This document shows positions 18,831-31,480 of a DNA stretch of 64,000 nucleotides, one piece after another (the first letter of the stretch is position 1; every line of letters begins with the position of its first letter). A program made the translations under genes and the position numbers. The DNA comes from Aselliscus stoliczkanus (Eukaryota > Chordata > Mammalia > Chiroptera > Hipposideridae): NCBI GenBank assembly GCA_033961575.1, contig CM066737.1, positions 65,864,771 to 65,928,770 on the forward strand, written 5' to 3'. Under the pieces are notes generated by a model, which was not told the origin of the DNA, searched no databases, and was given only the letters and a program-made list of their open reading frames with translations.

Positions 18831-20775
18831 AAGTTGAAATTGGTATTACCTCATCCAATTTTGTCTGTGTTCAAGGAAAGAAATCCTCTTTCTTTCATGG
18901 ATTTCATATAACTGTTCACGCTTTTCTTTGATTTTTCCTCCTATAGCTCTGAATTGATTTCTGGTAAAAACCTACTTTCCTGCATCATCCCTGTATCTTC
19001 AGTCTTTCAAGGTCATTTTGAGTTTTTATCCGTTCCTCCTAAGAGCCAGTACTTTTACTCAGTCTGTTGCCTGACCAAAGGTCTATGACATAAACTCTTT
19101 TCTTTAGTAATGCTGAATAAAACTAGATCATTTCCAGACCCCAGACACCCATTTCTGTGTCAGAAAGGGATTCATAAACTGTTTCCAGTGTGGAATGATT
19201 TCTTCACAACATCTTTTAGTTTTGGCCAGGGTGTTAACAAGGGATACAAAAGACAGGTGAGTGATTTTTTTTTTCTTTTTTGCCATGGTTCCTGGAATGT
19301 TCTTTTGGTCAGGAAGTTCATTTTTAAGGATTGCTTGCAGAACTTTAAGACGACACAAGATATGAAAGGCAATAAATGGCATACTGGGTGGCATCTGTTT
19401 AAAATATTTGCACCACACCCCATAAGAAATAAAATTTGAAGAAAGTAATAATTTTCCAATTAATATTTTCCTTAAGCTATCACTTATTTACAACTTTAGG
19501 TAAAATGTCACAATGTTAGATCTGTTGAAACTGGTATTACCTCACACCAGCCTGTCTTGCTTTAAGGGAAAAGTCCCTTTAAATCTAATAAATAATAAGA
19601 ACTATAAAAATGAGATGCATTACTTAAAATTATTTAGGTGTAATTCAGGTTTTAATAGAGTCCTTCAGTCCTTGGATTGAAAAACCAATGTAAAAAATCC
19701 ACCAGGACAAATAAATCAGTTAAAATGTTTTTTCGTTATTTTTGGCTGGGATCAGGATACAAAGAAAGCATTTCAATATGTGTAATGTATTATTGGGGAA
19801 GAGTTGGATTTTCACACCACAATTAACATGTCAGCGGGTTGCCAATTAATTGTTTGAAATTCTTTCTACAAAGACTACAGCTGTATTTAATTATGCTGAA
19901 GGGCTAGAAATAGAACATAGCTATTTTAAAAATCTGTACAGATGATGAGGCTTTAGGAAAATAAATCCTCACTTTTTGCAATTGAATCTATACTAAGAAG
20001 AAATCTCTAAGCAAAACATGGGAAAGTATCAAGAAATTTCTCTAACTTAGGGAAATCCATAGTTGATTTTCTGAACAACAGTTTTGGAAATAAGTTACGT
20101 CTATTCAAATGTTGTGTTTAGGTTTGTTTAACTTGTGTTATTAAACGTTCCTACAAGTTTAATTATTAGTGATAAAAATAAATTTACATGACCCAACAAA
20201 ACAAGTGCTGTGCATGATGTTTGAAGAAATATTAACCCAATATTTTGATTTTCATTTCAAGATATTTTCATGAGGAAGCAAGAGATCACACATGGTCTTG
20301 ACATACTTCAATTCCCATGATATTTATATATGGAAAAAGAATATGTAATTATTTTACTTGATGTAGAAACACTTATTTGATATTAAATATGGCTCTAATC
20401 CCTGTATTGTCCTAATATTATCTTTTTAGTAAACAAAAAGTGTTTGTGTATAGTAAAGTGCAGGTGAGTCAAAGTTTTGTTACTCAGGGCAGATTAACAA
20501 ATTTTCGTCCACCAAAAATGTATGAGATGATTTTTTTTTTAATACCAGATCTTATCATTGCCTTGCCTGCTCTACCCAGCAACCTGCTTTGTGATACTGT
20601 TCCTGAGGTTAATCTGTACCTAAAGAAAGGTAGAAGAGAGAATACTAGGCTCATCCAATTTTAGGATTTGTCTCTATAGTCTCAATTTAAAACCATATTA
20701 GCACCATTTATAAAACAATGTATAAGATGAATGGCAAACTTAAGATAAAACTATTTGTAAAAGAAATGAATAAAC
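18831..20775. other. Unassigned, mostly unique-looking sequence
   Basis: About 1.9 kb with no named repeat. Two stretches (18832-18895 and 19521-19580) share 'ttgaaa(t/c)tggtattacctca' and 'aaggaaa/aagggaaa' wording, a possible short local duplication. Confidence 0.4.
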
Positions 20776-20779
20776 GATT

Positions 20780-21600
20780 TAGAAAAATACATTTTCTATG
20801 TACATTAGCCTTTTGGCTAATGAATATGAAAAATGCTCACCTGCACTCCTAATAAGATGAAAACTAAAATAAAATGATACTGCCATTCACCTGTTTTGTT
20901 GGCAAAATTAAAATTTAAAAATTCCCAACATTTTTATATAATGTGAAGAAAATACCCTGTCTCATGCTGCAAGTGGAAAGGTAAAATGATACATATTTTC
21001 TGAAGTATTATTTGGCAATATTTAATAAAAACTTTAAAAATGTGCATACTTTTTTTTTTTGAGGGCATTGTCACTGGCCCTCATATGTGGGACCAGAACC
21101 CGGGCCGCTGGCTTCCCAAGACAGCGCTTAACCACCGCGCCACTCAGCTGCCCCCACCCCAAAAAAATGTGCGTACTTTTTGACCCAGCAAATATTCAAG
21201 GAAATTATCTTAGGGAAATAGTGAGCAAAACCAATTATAAGAATGTTCATTTCAATGTTGCATATAATACTGAAACTTCCGAAACAATTTAAATGTTCAA
21301 AAAGAGGGATTGCTTTATAAGGTATTGGTTATTCATACAGTTAAATAATATAAAGGTGTTTAAAATAACAATGTAGATCTACATTGACACTGAAAGATAG
21401 CTAACATAAATTGTTTAATGAAAAATGCCTCAAAAATATGGAAATGTGTGCATATATATGTAAATGATATATAACACACAAAGATGTTGATACTGGTTAC
21501 CTATGTTATTTATATGTAATGGCGTTTCATGTAATTTATATTTATGATTTTGGGTATTCTAAAATTTATATAATGATTAGAACTTACTGTTGTCATCAGA
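20780..21600 (+). repeat. Old L1ME fragment interrupted by a SINE
   Basis: Sense L1ME wording: 'tttttgacccagcaaatat', 'gttcatttcaatgttgc', 'aatttaaatgttcaaaaag', 'gatactggttacctatg'. Split by the SINE at 21055-21162. Confidence 0.65.
21055..21162 (-). mobile_element. Short tRNA-derived SINE
   Basis: Reverse orientation; TSD of about 19 bp with one mismatch (AAAAATGTGCATAC... at 21036-21054, AAAAATGTGCGTAC... at 21163-21181). The 5' head is slightly decayed ('cagctgccccc'). Confidence 0.93.
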
Positions 21601-22578
21601 AAAATGTAGTGGACGAAACATGGATATGTTAGAATTTGTGAGAATTAAGTAGACTGTAGAGTCAGAAAACAGATAAAGAATTATGAAGGTGCTGTATGGT
21701 CACATATTTGAGCTACGCAATACTGGGGACTCATTTTTGAAATGGTGCATTAAAAACATATGCACAGGTGTTGTTGCCTTCACAGTGGTTTCGTTAGACA
21801 AAAATACTTATTTCAGTAATGCTGATAACTAATAGAACGTTAAAGATGATCTATTTCCTCATTTTGTAGGTGAGAAATCTTGGGTTCATTGCATCTAAAT
21901 ACTATCCAAGGTCACACAACAGCTAGGTAGTGGGAGGTTCAAAAAACCATGCTGCTTTTCCCTTTCCATTTTTTTGGATAATTAACAGGTTTCCAACCTG
22001 TCTGTCCTTCACTGGCTCCTTTTCCCTTTAATACCCAAATAACCTAGCCCCAATCTCCATTCCCTCAAGTAGCCTAACTAACCTAGATTCCACCTAGTTT
22101 CCTAACTATTCCCTAGGATTTATGAAAATATTTTTCTTGGTTATATGTTTCAAAAGTGTGTATGTTTGTCACTTTTTAGTTTTTTCTTAGGGCAGGTGCT
22201 TCAAACTTTTCTGCTTGTCATATTGTGCCTCACAGCCACCTCTCCATGCTGCTGCCACTTACCCAATCCATGTTACACTAAGAATTAACACATCACTCTA
22301 AAAAGGAATCCCTATAATACAGTTAATATTTGACTCTTATGTGTAACAAAATTTTGATGGTTTTGGACTAGCAGAAGGAAGTTATCAAACAGAAAAAAAA
22401 CAAATTTTTAAAGCTAGCCCTTAGAAATCCATTTTCTATGCCTCTGCACAGGGATCCCTGAATGGCAGTCCTCCCTGAAGCCATACATGTTGCAAGTGCC
22501 AACGTATTTCCCACACTGGGAGTCCCCTTGACTTCCTCCTTCTTTACAGGTGAATAGGGTTCCATTGTTCTTGGAGAT
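21601..22578. other. Unassigned sequence with a decayed MIR
   Basis: A minus-strand MIR relic is visible at about 21845-21960 ('tcattttgtaggtgagaaa', 'caaggtcacacaacagctag'). The rest is unassigned. Confidence 0.45.
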
Positions 22579-22579
22579 T

Positions 22580-22738
22580 AGAGATAAAAGGAATATATGG
22601 CAATGGAAGGAAAGCTGACTGGGTGGTGAACACATAATGCGATATATAGATGGTGTATTATAGAAATGTACACTTGAAACCTATGCAATTTTACTAACCA
22701 TTGTCACCTCAATAAATTTAATATAAAAAAAGAACAAA
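22580..22738 (+). repeat. L1 3' end, type B
   Basis: Sense type B terminus: 'gactgggtggtgaacacata', 'gtacacttgaaacctatg', 'cacctcaataaatttaat' and a short A-run, into which the next SINE inserted. Confidence 0.8.
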
Positions 22739-22879
22739 GGGCCGACTGAGTGGCGCGGTGGTTAAGAACTGACTTGGGATGCCAGCGGCCCTGGTTTGGA
22801 TCCCACATATGAGGGCCAGTGACACTACCCTCTAAAAATAATAAAAATAAAAATAAATAAATAAATAAAATAAACAAAT
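22739..22879 (+). mobile_element. Short tRNA-derived SINE
   Basis: Head GGGCCGACTGAGTGGCGC; tail is a long (AAAT)n-like array. Short TSD AAAGAACAAA (22729-22738, 22880-22889). Confidence 0.93.
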
Positions 22880-22889
22880 AAAGAACAAA

Positions 22890-23815
22890 AAAAGGAGTAT
22901 CTTTCATTTTCTCAGTCAAAGTCCTGTTGTTTTCCCATATGGGAAAATTGAAAAACTCATTTTCTTCAGCAGAAACCGCACCATTGCCACAACTGGTCTA
23001 GCCACAATGTTCCAGGTAAAACAATTGTAATAACACATTTCTCAGTCTGGATTATTCGTATATATTTGGAGTGTGAATTTCATTCTGTGAACCAACAAAA
23101 GGATTTGAATTATAGGGCCTAAACCACCTTTTCAACTTCCTCTCTATTGGTTTTAGCTTGTTGTGTCTCTCACTTTCTTTCTAGTGTTCTTTCGCACTAG
23201 CTTTGCCTGCCTTCATCCTCTGTCTCTTCTCACATGTTCTCTTGTTTTGGCTATCTGGACAGATAATCAAGTCAGTTTTGGCTTGGCTACTCCTTTTCTA
23301 TACCATTTGTTTTTGCATAGTTATGTATACTGTAATCTATAAAGATGAATTGGAAATCTCAGGTGGATTGTTTTTTACTTCTAAATTGGGTAAGATACAT
23401 TTAAAAATTAAACCAGTTCTAAAAATAATAAACTGAGGAAATGACTATCCAGTGGAGATTACTATCTTTGTAAAGATACAAAATACATTAGCAACAATAC
23501 CCTCAGTAGCAGACAATGCCTGAAAAAATTTAAACATCCCAAGTATAGAAGTCAAAATACAATAAATTTTGATGTTGAACATAGTTCATATCTTTTTTAC
23601 ATTCTTCACTTTAAGACTTCAAGGTCTGTTGTTAATGAGTGGCAAGATACATTTTCTATGGTTGCTAAATCCCGGGGACAAGTATATGACTTTGTATTTT
23701 AAATAATACTGAAGTAAAAAGAATCCAGTATTTCTCCTCTCTACTCTCCCTCATGCTTCTCCACAAGATCACAGAGGAAAGATCAAGAACTTCTCTCCCT
23801 CCTCCAGCCCTCAAA
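22890..23815. other. Unassigned sequence
   Basis: No gene. A block at 23544-23625 ('ttttgatgttgaacatag', 'tttacattcttcacttt') has a diverged counterpart at 32700-32785. Confidence 0.4.
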
Positions 23816-24191
23816 AGTAGTTATTTTGTTCTTCTATTCTTTTGAAAATAGATTTATTGAGACAAAATTCACTGACATTGCAATTTACTTCTAACATATA
23901 AAATTCAATGGTTTTTGGTAGAAAATTACAGAGTTGTGCAACTATCACCACAATCAACATTTGGATCACCACATAAGAAAATCCTGTACCTATTAGCAGT
24001 TCTTCCTTATTTCCCCCAGTTTCCATTTCCTGTAGACCTAGGTAACCACTAATCTATCTGTCTATAGATTTGTCTATTCTGGATATTTCATATAAATGGA
24101 ATCATGTAAAATGTGGCATTTTGCAACTGGTGTCTTTCACTTAGCATGGTTTCAAGTTTCATCCGTATTGTAGCATGTATCAGTACTTCTT

Positions 24192-24703
24192 CTTTTTTTT
24201 TTTTTTTAATTTTATTAGGGAATTGGGGAGGGGTACAGTGTGGGGGAATTGGGGAAGGGGACCAGCCAAACTGTTGTTTTTCAATCTTAGTTGTGGAGGG
24301 CTCTAGTCGCCATGTGGCTTCCCACCAGCAGCTCGTAGCCTCTAAGCTCAAGGTTCTGTGTTACAATTTTAGTTGTAGGTGGGTGTAGCCACCATGCCAT
24401 GCGGGAGTCAAACCAGCAGCCTTGTTGTTAAGAGCGCACGCTCTATCCACTGAGCCATCCGGGCAGCAGCTCAGCTCAAAATGCCAAGTTCAGTCTTAGT
24501 TGCAGGTGGGCATAGCTCACCATTGAACAGGCAATCTTGTTGTTACCCACCTGAGCCATTCTTCCACCTTTGGCAGTTCAATGACAACTCAGCTATGGTG
24601 TAGTGTCACTGACCCATCTGGGAATCAGACTCACGGCCCTGTTGCTCAGAGCTCAGCTTGTGCTCTTAAGCCAACTCTTAACCAACTGAGCCACTCGGCC
24701 TGC
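24192..24703 (-). mobile_element. Long multi-tRNA SINE
   Basis: About 510 bp, TSD ATCAGTACTTCTT/ATCAGTATTTCTT. Same modular layout as at 14508; the tail has a partial duplication of 'gggaattggggaggggtac'. Confidence 0.85.
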
Positions 24704-24709
24704 CCAATC

Positions 24710-26432
24710 AGTATTTCTTTTTTTTGTTTGTTTTTTACATTGCTCATTTATTCAGTTCTTTAGATTCTACATATAAGTGAGATCCTACGGTATTTGTCTT
24801 TCTCTGACTGACTTATTTCACTTAATGTTCTCTAGGTCCATCCATATTGTTGCAAATGGTACGATTTCTTTCTTCTTTATAGGTGCGTAATATTCCATTG
24901 TGTAAATGTACCACAGTTTTTTAATCCAGTCATCTACCGATGGGCATTTCGATTGTTTCCAAGTCTTGGCTATTGTAAATAGTGCTGCAATGAACATAGG
25001 GGTGCATATATTTTTTTGAATTAGTGTCTTGGGTTTTTCAGGATAAATAGCTAGGAGTGGAATTGCTGGGTCCAAAGGTAGTTCCATTTCCAGTTTTTTG
25101 AGATACCTCCATACTGACTTCCATAGTGGCTACACCAATCGACAATCACACCAACAGTGCAGCAGGGTTCCCTTTTCCCTACAGCCCCGCCAGCACTTGT
25201 TTGTTGATTTATTGATGATAGCCATTCTGACCAGAGTGAGGTGGTATCTCATTGTGGTTTTTATTTGCATTTCCCTAATGACCAGTGGGGTTGAACATTT
25301 TTTCATATGCCTGTTGGCCATCTGTATGTCCTCTTTAGAGAAATGTCTCTTCATTTCCTCTGCCCATTTTTTAATTGGGTTGTTTGTTGTTTTGGTGTTG
25401 AGTTGCATGAGTGTTTTATAAACTTTGGATATTAACCACGTATCAGATATATCATTGACAAATATATTCTCCCATTCAGTAGGCTTCCTTTTTGTTTCAT
25501 TGACGGTTTCCTTTGTTGTGAAAAAACTTTTAAGTTTGATATAATCCCATATGTTCATTTTTTCTTTTACTTCCCTTGCCCTTGGGGAATGTATCAGTAA
25601 AAATATTGCTCAGAGTAATGTCAGCAAATTTGTTCCCTATATTTTTTTGTAGGAGTTTTATGGTTTCAGATCTTACATTTAAGTCTTTAATCCATTTTGA
25701 ATTTTTCTTGTATATGGCATAAGGAGGTGGTCCAGTTTCATTTTTTTGCATCTTTCAGTCCAGTTTTCCTAGCACCATTTATTAAATAGACTATCTTTAC
25801 TCCAGTGTAAATTCTTGCTTCCATTGTCATAAATTAACTGTCCGTATATACATGGACTTATTTCTGGGGTCTCTGTTCTGTTCCACTGGTCTATGTGCGT
25901 GTTTTTATGCCAGTACCATACTGTTTTGATTACTGTAGCCTTGTAGTATGTTTTGATGTCTGGTAGCATGATACCCCCGACTTTGTTCTTATTTCTCAGG
26001 ATTGCCGAGGCTATTCAGGGTCTTTTATGGTTCCATATAAATTTTAGGATTATATTTTCTATTTCTGTGCAAAATGCTCTTGGTAGTTTCATGGGAATTG
26101 CATTGAATCTATATATTGCTTTAGGCAGAATAGACATTTTAACTATATTAATTCTTCCTATCCATGAGCATGGTAGGTGTTTCCATTTATTTGTATCTTC
26201 TTTTCTTTCTTCGGTGTCTTATAATTTTCTGAGTACAGATCTTTTACTTCTTTGGTTAAATTTATTCCTAGGTATTTTATAGTTCTTGAAGCAATTGTAA
26301 ATGGGACAGTTTTCTTAATTTCTCCTTCCATTAGTTTATTATTGGTATATGCAAATGCCACTGATTTCTGAATGTTGATTTTATATCCTGCTACTTTACT
26401 GAATTCATCTATCAGTTCCAATATTTTTTGAT
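24710..26432 (-). pseudogene. L1 ORF2 C-terminal half, 5'-truncated insertion
   Basis: In reverse it covers the region after the RT core to the ORF2 end: [38 protein letters not shown] text, [86 protein letters not shown]. Several frameshifts split it into at least five frames. The C-terminal Cys-rich text is recognisable ([18 protein letters not shown]). It is inserted into the older L1M with an AGTACTTCTT-type TSD. Confidence 0.88.
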
Positions 26433-26818
26433 GGAAGTACTTCTTTTAATGGCCAAATAAGATTTCATTGTATGAAGATACCACATGTGTTAGTTCAACC
26501 ACTGATGATATTTGGGTGGTCTCCACTTTTTGTCTATCATGAATAATGCTATTATGGACATTCATGTGGACATATGTTTTTATTCTCTTGGATATACATG
26601 TATACCTAGGAGTAGAATTGCTAGGTCATATGATAACTCTGTTTAACTTTTTGAGGAACTGCCAGACTGTTTCCCAAAGTGGCTGCAATATTTTATATCC
26701 CTACTAGCAACATATGCAGAATCTATTTCTCTATATCTGTGCCAAAACTTGCTATTATCTCTCTTCTTGATTCCAGCCATTCTAGAGGGTGTGAAGTGGT
26801 ATCCCATATTGGGATACC

Positions 26819-28138
26819 AATATGTTTTTTTTAAATAGATTTTTGTATGAATATATTTTCTTTTTATTTCTCAATTATTGTTGACAATTAATATCTTAGT
26901 TTTAGATGTACAACATAGTGGTTAGATATTTATATAATTTATGAAGTGATCCCCCAATAAGTTTAAGACCCAACTGATACCATACATAGTTATTACAATT
27001 CCATTCCCTACACTCTACTCTATATCACTGTGACTATTTTGTAATTGCCAGTTTGTACTTCTTATTCACTTCACCTTTTCCACCCAGGCCCCCCAACCCC
27101 CTTTCTGGTAAACATCAGTTTGTCCTTTGTATCTATGAGTCTTTCTGTTTTGTTTATTTTGTTTTTTAGATTCCACATATAAGTGAAATCATGTGGCATT
27201 TATCTTTCTCTGTCTTATTTCACTTAGCATAATACCTTCTAGGTCCATCCTATGTTGTCGCAAATGGTGAAATTTCATTTTTTTACGGCTGAGTAATATT
27301 CCGTTGTATATACATACTTCATCTTCTTTATCCAGTGATCTACTGATGGACACCTAGGTTGTTTCCATATCTTGGCTATTGTAAGTAATTTTGCACTAAA
27401 CCTAGGGGTCCATTCATCTTTTTGAATTAGTGTTTTGGATTTCTTAGGGTAAAAACCCAAAGTGGAATTGCTAGATCTTCAGTGTAAGACCCAAAATCAT
27501 AAAACTCCTAGAAGAAAACAGAGTAAACCCTTTGACATTGTTTTTAGTAATATTTTTTGGATATGTCTTCTCAGGCAGGGGAAAAACAGAAGACAAAATA
27601 AACCATTGGGACTATATCAAACTGAAAAGTTTTTGGACAGCAAAGGAAATAATCAACAAAATGAGAAAACAATCTACTGAATGAATGGGAGAAAATATTT
27701 GCCAATGAAACATCTGATAAGGGGTCAATACCTAAAATATATTATTTTAAAAACTCATACTACTTAACACCAAAAAAAAAAACCCAAATAATTTGATTAA
27801 AAAATGTACAAAGGTCCTCAATAGTCATTTCTCCAAAGAGGACATACAGATGGCCAATAGACATATGAAAAGATGCTCAACATCACTAATCGTCAGAGAA
27901 ATGCAAATCAAAACCAGAGTGAGATATCACCGCACACCTGTCAGTGTGGCTATCATCAATAAATCAACAAATATTAAGTGTTTTGGGGGATATGGAGAAA
28001 AGGGAACCTATTTGCACTTTTGGTAGGACTGCAAATTGGTGCAGCCACTATGGAAAACAGTTTGGAGGTTCCTCACAGAATTAAAAATAGAACTACTTTA
28101 TGACCCAGCAATTCCACTTCTGGGTATTTATCCAAAGG
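26819..28138 (-). mobile_element. L1 with 5' inversion (twin priming)
   Basis: 26819-27479 is L1 ORF2-end and 3' UTR on the minus strand; 27480-28138 is the preceding ORF2 part on the plus strand (phrases 'tgggactatatcaaactg', [18 protein letters not shown], 'tatgacccagcaattcc'). The two pieces meet at 27479/27480 and overlap in L1 content around 'gcaattccact', as expected for twin priming. Probable TSD AATATG(G)TTTT at each end. Confidence 0.82.
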
Positions 28139-28260
28139 AATATGGTTTTGATTTGAATTTAGTTGATGACTAATGATGTCGAGCCAGATCTAGAAGACAT
28201 TTAATTTTTGATTATTGATTGGCTTTTCAGAGTGAAAAAGAGGAAAAAGTAGATCTACTT

Positions 28261-28554
28261 CTTTTTCATAATAATAGAAAACATTAATTCCAAAGCCAAA
28301 TATTTCTCCCCATTTTAAAATCACTGCCTCAGTACTAATTACATAGCTAATTAAAAGTTGGGCACAAACTCATGTCCTGATAGTCTCCACTCAGAACAAA
28401 ACAAATGACATTCATTTTCTTTTCCTGAACACGATTTGCATTTTTCCCTTAAATTGAAGGATCTGCTGCTTGGGAAACTCATTAGACAAAAGGGAGCTGA
28501 GTGCCACTTCCCTCCTCTTTCCTTCTCTACTTTCTACACCCCAGTAGTGTGCAT
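28261..28554. other. Unassigned sequence
   Basis: No gene or repeat named. Confidence 0.35.
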
Positions 28555-28556
28555 TA

Positions 28557-29073
28557 CAGATGCTCCTGGACTTAGTTGGCTTATATCCCAATAAACACAC
28601 CATAAGTTGAAAATATTGTATATCGAAAATGCATTTAATATGTCTAACCTACTGAATACCATAGTTTATCCTACCCTACCTTAAACATGCTCAGAACACT
28701 TATATTAGCCCACAGTTGGGCAATTTTCTTGAGTTTCATCTCAAGAGTTACTGTCTTCCTCTTCTTGCCAGAAGCAGGAGACATAGGTGAGCATTTTGTA
28801 ATCAAGATGGGATACGAAAACATGAAACCATATCCAAAAAACACAAATAATAGGGTATCAGTTGTTTGCCGTCATGATAGTGTGACTGACTGGGAGCTGT
28901 GGCTCACTCCCACTGTCCAGCATCATGAAGAGCATTGTACTTTATATCACTAGCCCAGGAAAAGATCAAAAGTCAAAAGTCAAAGTACAGTTTCTACTGA
29001 ATGCATATTGCTTTTGTATCATCGTAAAGTTGGAAAATTGGAAGTTGAACCATTGTAAGTTGGGGACCATCTG
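28557..29073. mobile_element. Tigger/pogo-type non-autonomous DNA transposon
   Basis: CAG...CTG ends with TA target duplication (28555-28556, 29074-29075) and imperfect terminal inverted repeats (left TACAGATGCTCCTGGACTTA; right, reversed, TACAGATGGTCCCCAACTTA). Internal text ('aaaatgcatttaatatg', 'gctcagaacacttatatt') is familiar from MER2-like elements. Confidence 0.85.
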
Positions 29074-29079
29074 TAGTTG

Positions 29080-29410
29080 TTGTTGTTGCCATAAAAACTA
29101 CTACAAATTTAGCAACACAAAATAACACAGACTTATTATCTTACAGTTCTGTAAGTCAGGAGTGCAGTATGGGCCTCATTAGGCTAAAATCAAGGTGTCA
29201 CCAGGGCTGATTTTCTTTTTTTCTGGAGGCTCTAGAGGAGAATTGTTTCCCTGTTCATTTAGGTTGTTGGCAGAATCCAGTTCCTCATGGTTATTGGACT
29301 GATGTCCTTGCTGGCTGAACAGCTGAGGGCTGTTCCCAGCTTCTAGAGGCCACTCACATATCTTGGTTCATGGACTACTTCTCTCATCTTCAAAGCCAGC
29401 AAGTCTTCCT
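29080..29410. repeat. Old mammalian interspersed repeat, family not named
   Basis: Related in wording to 55825-56280 ('cttacagttctg', 'atcaaggtgtcaccagggct', 'aggctctagaggagaat'). Probably an LTR/MER-type fossil. Confidence 0.5.
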
Positions 29411-29424
29411 TCCTTTTCCACTTT

Positions 29425-29650
29425 CATTTTTATTTTTTAGCATTGTTGAGGTATAATTGACAAAAATTGTTAGATATTTAAAGTGTACATCATAGTAATT
29501 TGATATATGTACACAGTGAAAGGATTCTTACTTTCTAGGTAACTAACACATCTATTCCCTAACTTATTGATTCATTGACTGATTAATGAAAACATTTAAG
29601 TTCTGCTCTCTTTCAATTACATAAATGGTGTTACCAGTATTTTTCTTTTT
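29425..29650 (-). repeat. L1 3' end fragment
   Basis: 'gttgaggtataattgacaaa' and 'gtgtacatcatagtaatttg' are reverse L1 3' UTR text; related to 39415-39815. Confidence 0.7.
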
Positions 29651-30344
29651 TTAAAAATTGTTATCTTTCCTCCTTTTGTATAGATCCCTGTTTTATACTA
29701 TCTTTTGTTTCTCTGTCTATCTTCTAGTATTCTGTAGGCTTTGTTTATCCATCTTGTTTAAGGATCTGTATTTCTTCCCAGAAAAGTTATTAATTGCATA
29801 CTTACTTCCTCTGGGAGAGCAGTAGGGAGGAAATTGGGTAAGCATTTACACTACAATTGGTGATAATTCTGTCAATGAGAGTTCCTATTCCCATATAGGC
29901 CTTTCCTTTGGGACCATCACAGAGATTCCTGATATCTGTGATATTTTAGGTGCTATTTTCCCCTTGTAAGTTGCTTAAATAGTTCTGGGCTAAAGGAGAG
30001 GGGGTTTGGAGATACGCTATTTTGTTAGTCAGTATCTTTCTGATATACTGTGTGAGGGCAAGGTTCATTCTTGGAAGCAAAATTTGAGGAGTATTTACCC
30101 ATACAACTCTACTGGATCTACTGCTCAGGTGGTTATTATGAGGAGTTCTGTTGCAGCAGTTCTTTGTGGGGAAATATTTAATATCAGGGCCTTATTGTCC
30201 TGGCTGACCTGAGCCCATTATGTTATGGTTATATCAATCAGCTGTTTCAGTTATTCCACGCAACCATTTCCTACCTGCTCCAGGACTGTTGTGGCAGGAG
30301 GATTAGCTCTAGCAACCACTGCTTTAATGACTTACAACCAGTGT
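29651..30344. other. Unassigned sequence
   Basis: No gene; a few old-repeat-like phrases but no assignment. Confidence 0.35.
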
Positions 30345-30410
30345 GATGGTTAATTTTATGTGTTAACTTGATTGGGTCATGAAGTGCTCAGTCATTTGGT
30401 CAAACATTAT

Positions 30411-30940
30411 TATTGTTATTATTATTATTATTATTTTTAAATTGGGAATTGGAAGAGAGGAACAGTGTTGGGAAATTGGGGAGGGGGACCAGCCAATTTG
30501 TTGTTCTTCAATCTTAGTTGTGGAGGGCGCCAGTCGCCATCTGACTGCCCGTTGGCAGCTTGTGGCCTCTAAGCTCAAGATTCTGTGTTCAATCTTAGTT
30601 GCGGGTGGGCGTAGCCACCATTCTATGTGGGAGTCGAACCAGCAGCCTTGTTGTTAAGAGTGTATGCTCTATCCACTGCACCATCTGGGTGGCAGCTCAG
30701 CTCAAGGTGCTGAGTTCAGTCTTAGTTGCAGACAGGCATAGGCACCATCTAACAGGCAGTCTTGTTAGGAGCATGTGCTTTCACTAGCTGAGCCATCCTG
30801 CCATCTGTTGGCAGCTTAGCAACAACTCAGCCTGGGCACAGCGTCACTGGCCCATGTGGGAATTGAACCAGCAGCCCTGTTGCTCAGAGCTCACACTCTT
30901 AAGCTAACTCTTAATCAACTGAGCCACTCGACCAGCCACC
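30411..30940 (-). mobile_element. Long multi-tRNA SINE
   Basis: TSD TGGTCAAACATTAT/TGGTCAAATATTAT (30397-30410, 30941-30954). About 530 bp including an (ATT)n tail. Three tRNA-like modules as in the copy at 14508. Confidence 0.88.
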
Positions 30941-31364
30941 TGGTCAAATATTATTTTGGTTGTGTTTGTGAGGGGGTTTAGGGATGAGATTCACATTTGA
31001 ATCGGTAAAGCTGATTGCCCTCTCTAATGAGGGTGGGCCTTACCCAATCAGTTGATTACCTGAATTAAACAGAAAAGCTGACTGGTCTGCAAGGAAGAGG
31101 CAACTCCTTCTGCTTCACTGCCTTGTAGCTTGGACATCCTTTTTTCCCTGCCTTTGGACTCAAACTGAAATATCGGCTCTAATGGGGTCCCAAACCTCCT
31201 GGCATTTGGACTGGAACTATACCATCAGCAATCCTAGTTTTCAGGCCTTTGAACGTCAATTGAAACTATACCATTGGCTCTCCTGGGTCTCCACCTTGCT
31301 GACTGCAAAACTTGGGACTTGTCAGCTTCTAAATTGTGCAAGCCAGTTCCTTATAATTATCCTC

Positions 31365-31368
<4 letters not shown>

Positions 31369-31411
<43 letters not shown>
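31369..31411 (+). repeat. (CA)n microsatellite
   Basis: About 21 uninterrupted CA units within the old repeat; a likely polymorphic marker. Confidence 0.97.
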
Positions 31412-31412
<1 letters not shown>

Positions 31413-31480
31413 AATATGCAATATCTTATTGGTTCTTTTGAACCCCGACTTCTATAACCAGTATCCTCACTTTCTTCACA

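Larger units (their letters stand above)
23820..28260 (-). repeat. Old L1M element hosting nested insertions
   Basis: Three separated blocks read as one old L1M in reverse: 23820-24190 ('acagagttgtgcaactatc'), 26433-26818 ('ccaaagtggctgcaatattt') and 28139-28260 ('tatggttttgatttgaattt', 'actaatgatgtcgagc'). Two younger L1s and a SINE separate them. Confidence 0.75.
30345..31480 (+). repeat. Old mammalian repeat (GATGGTTAATTTTATGTG...), split by a SINE
   Basis: Begins 'gatggttaattttatgtgtt', continues after the SINE with 'gatgagattcacatttgaat', 'gggtgggccttacccaatca', and ends in a CA microsatellite plus 'attggttcttttgaaccccg'. The reverse orientation of the same family is at 54414-54885. Family name not certain. 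Confidence 0.7.
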
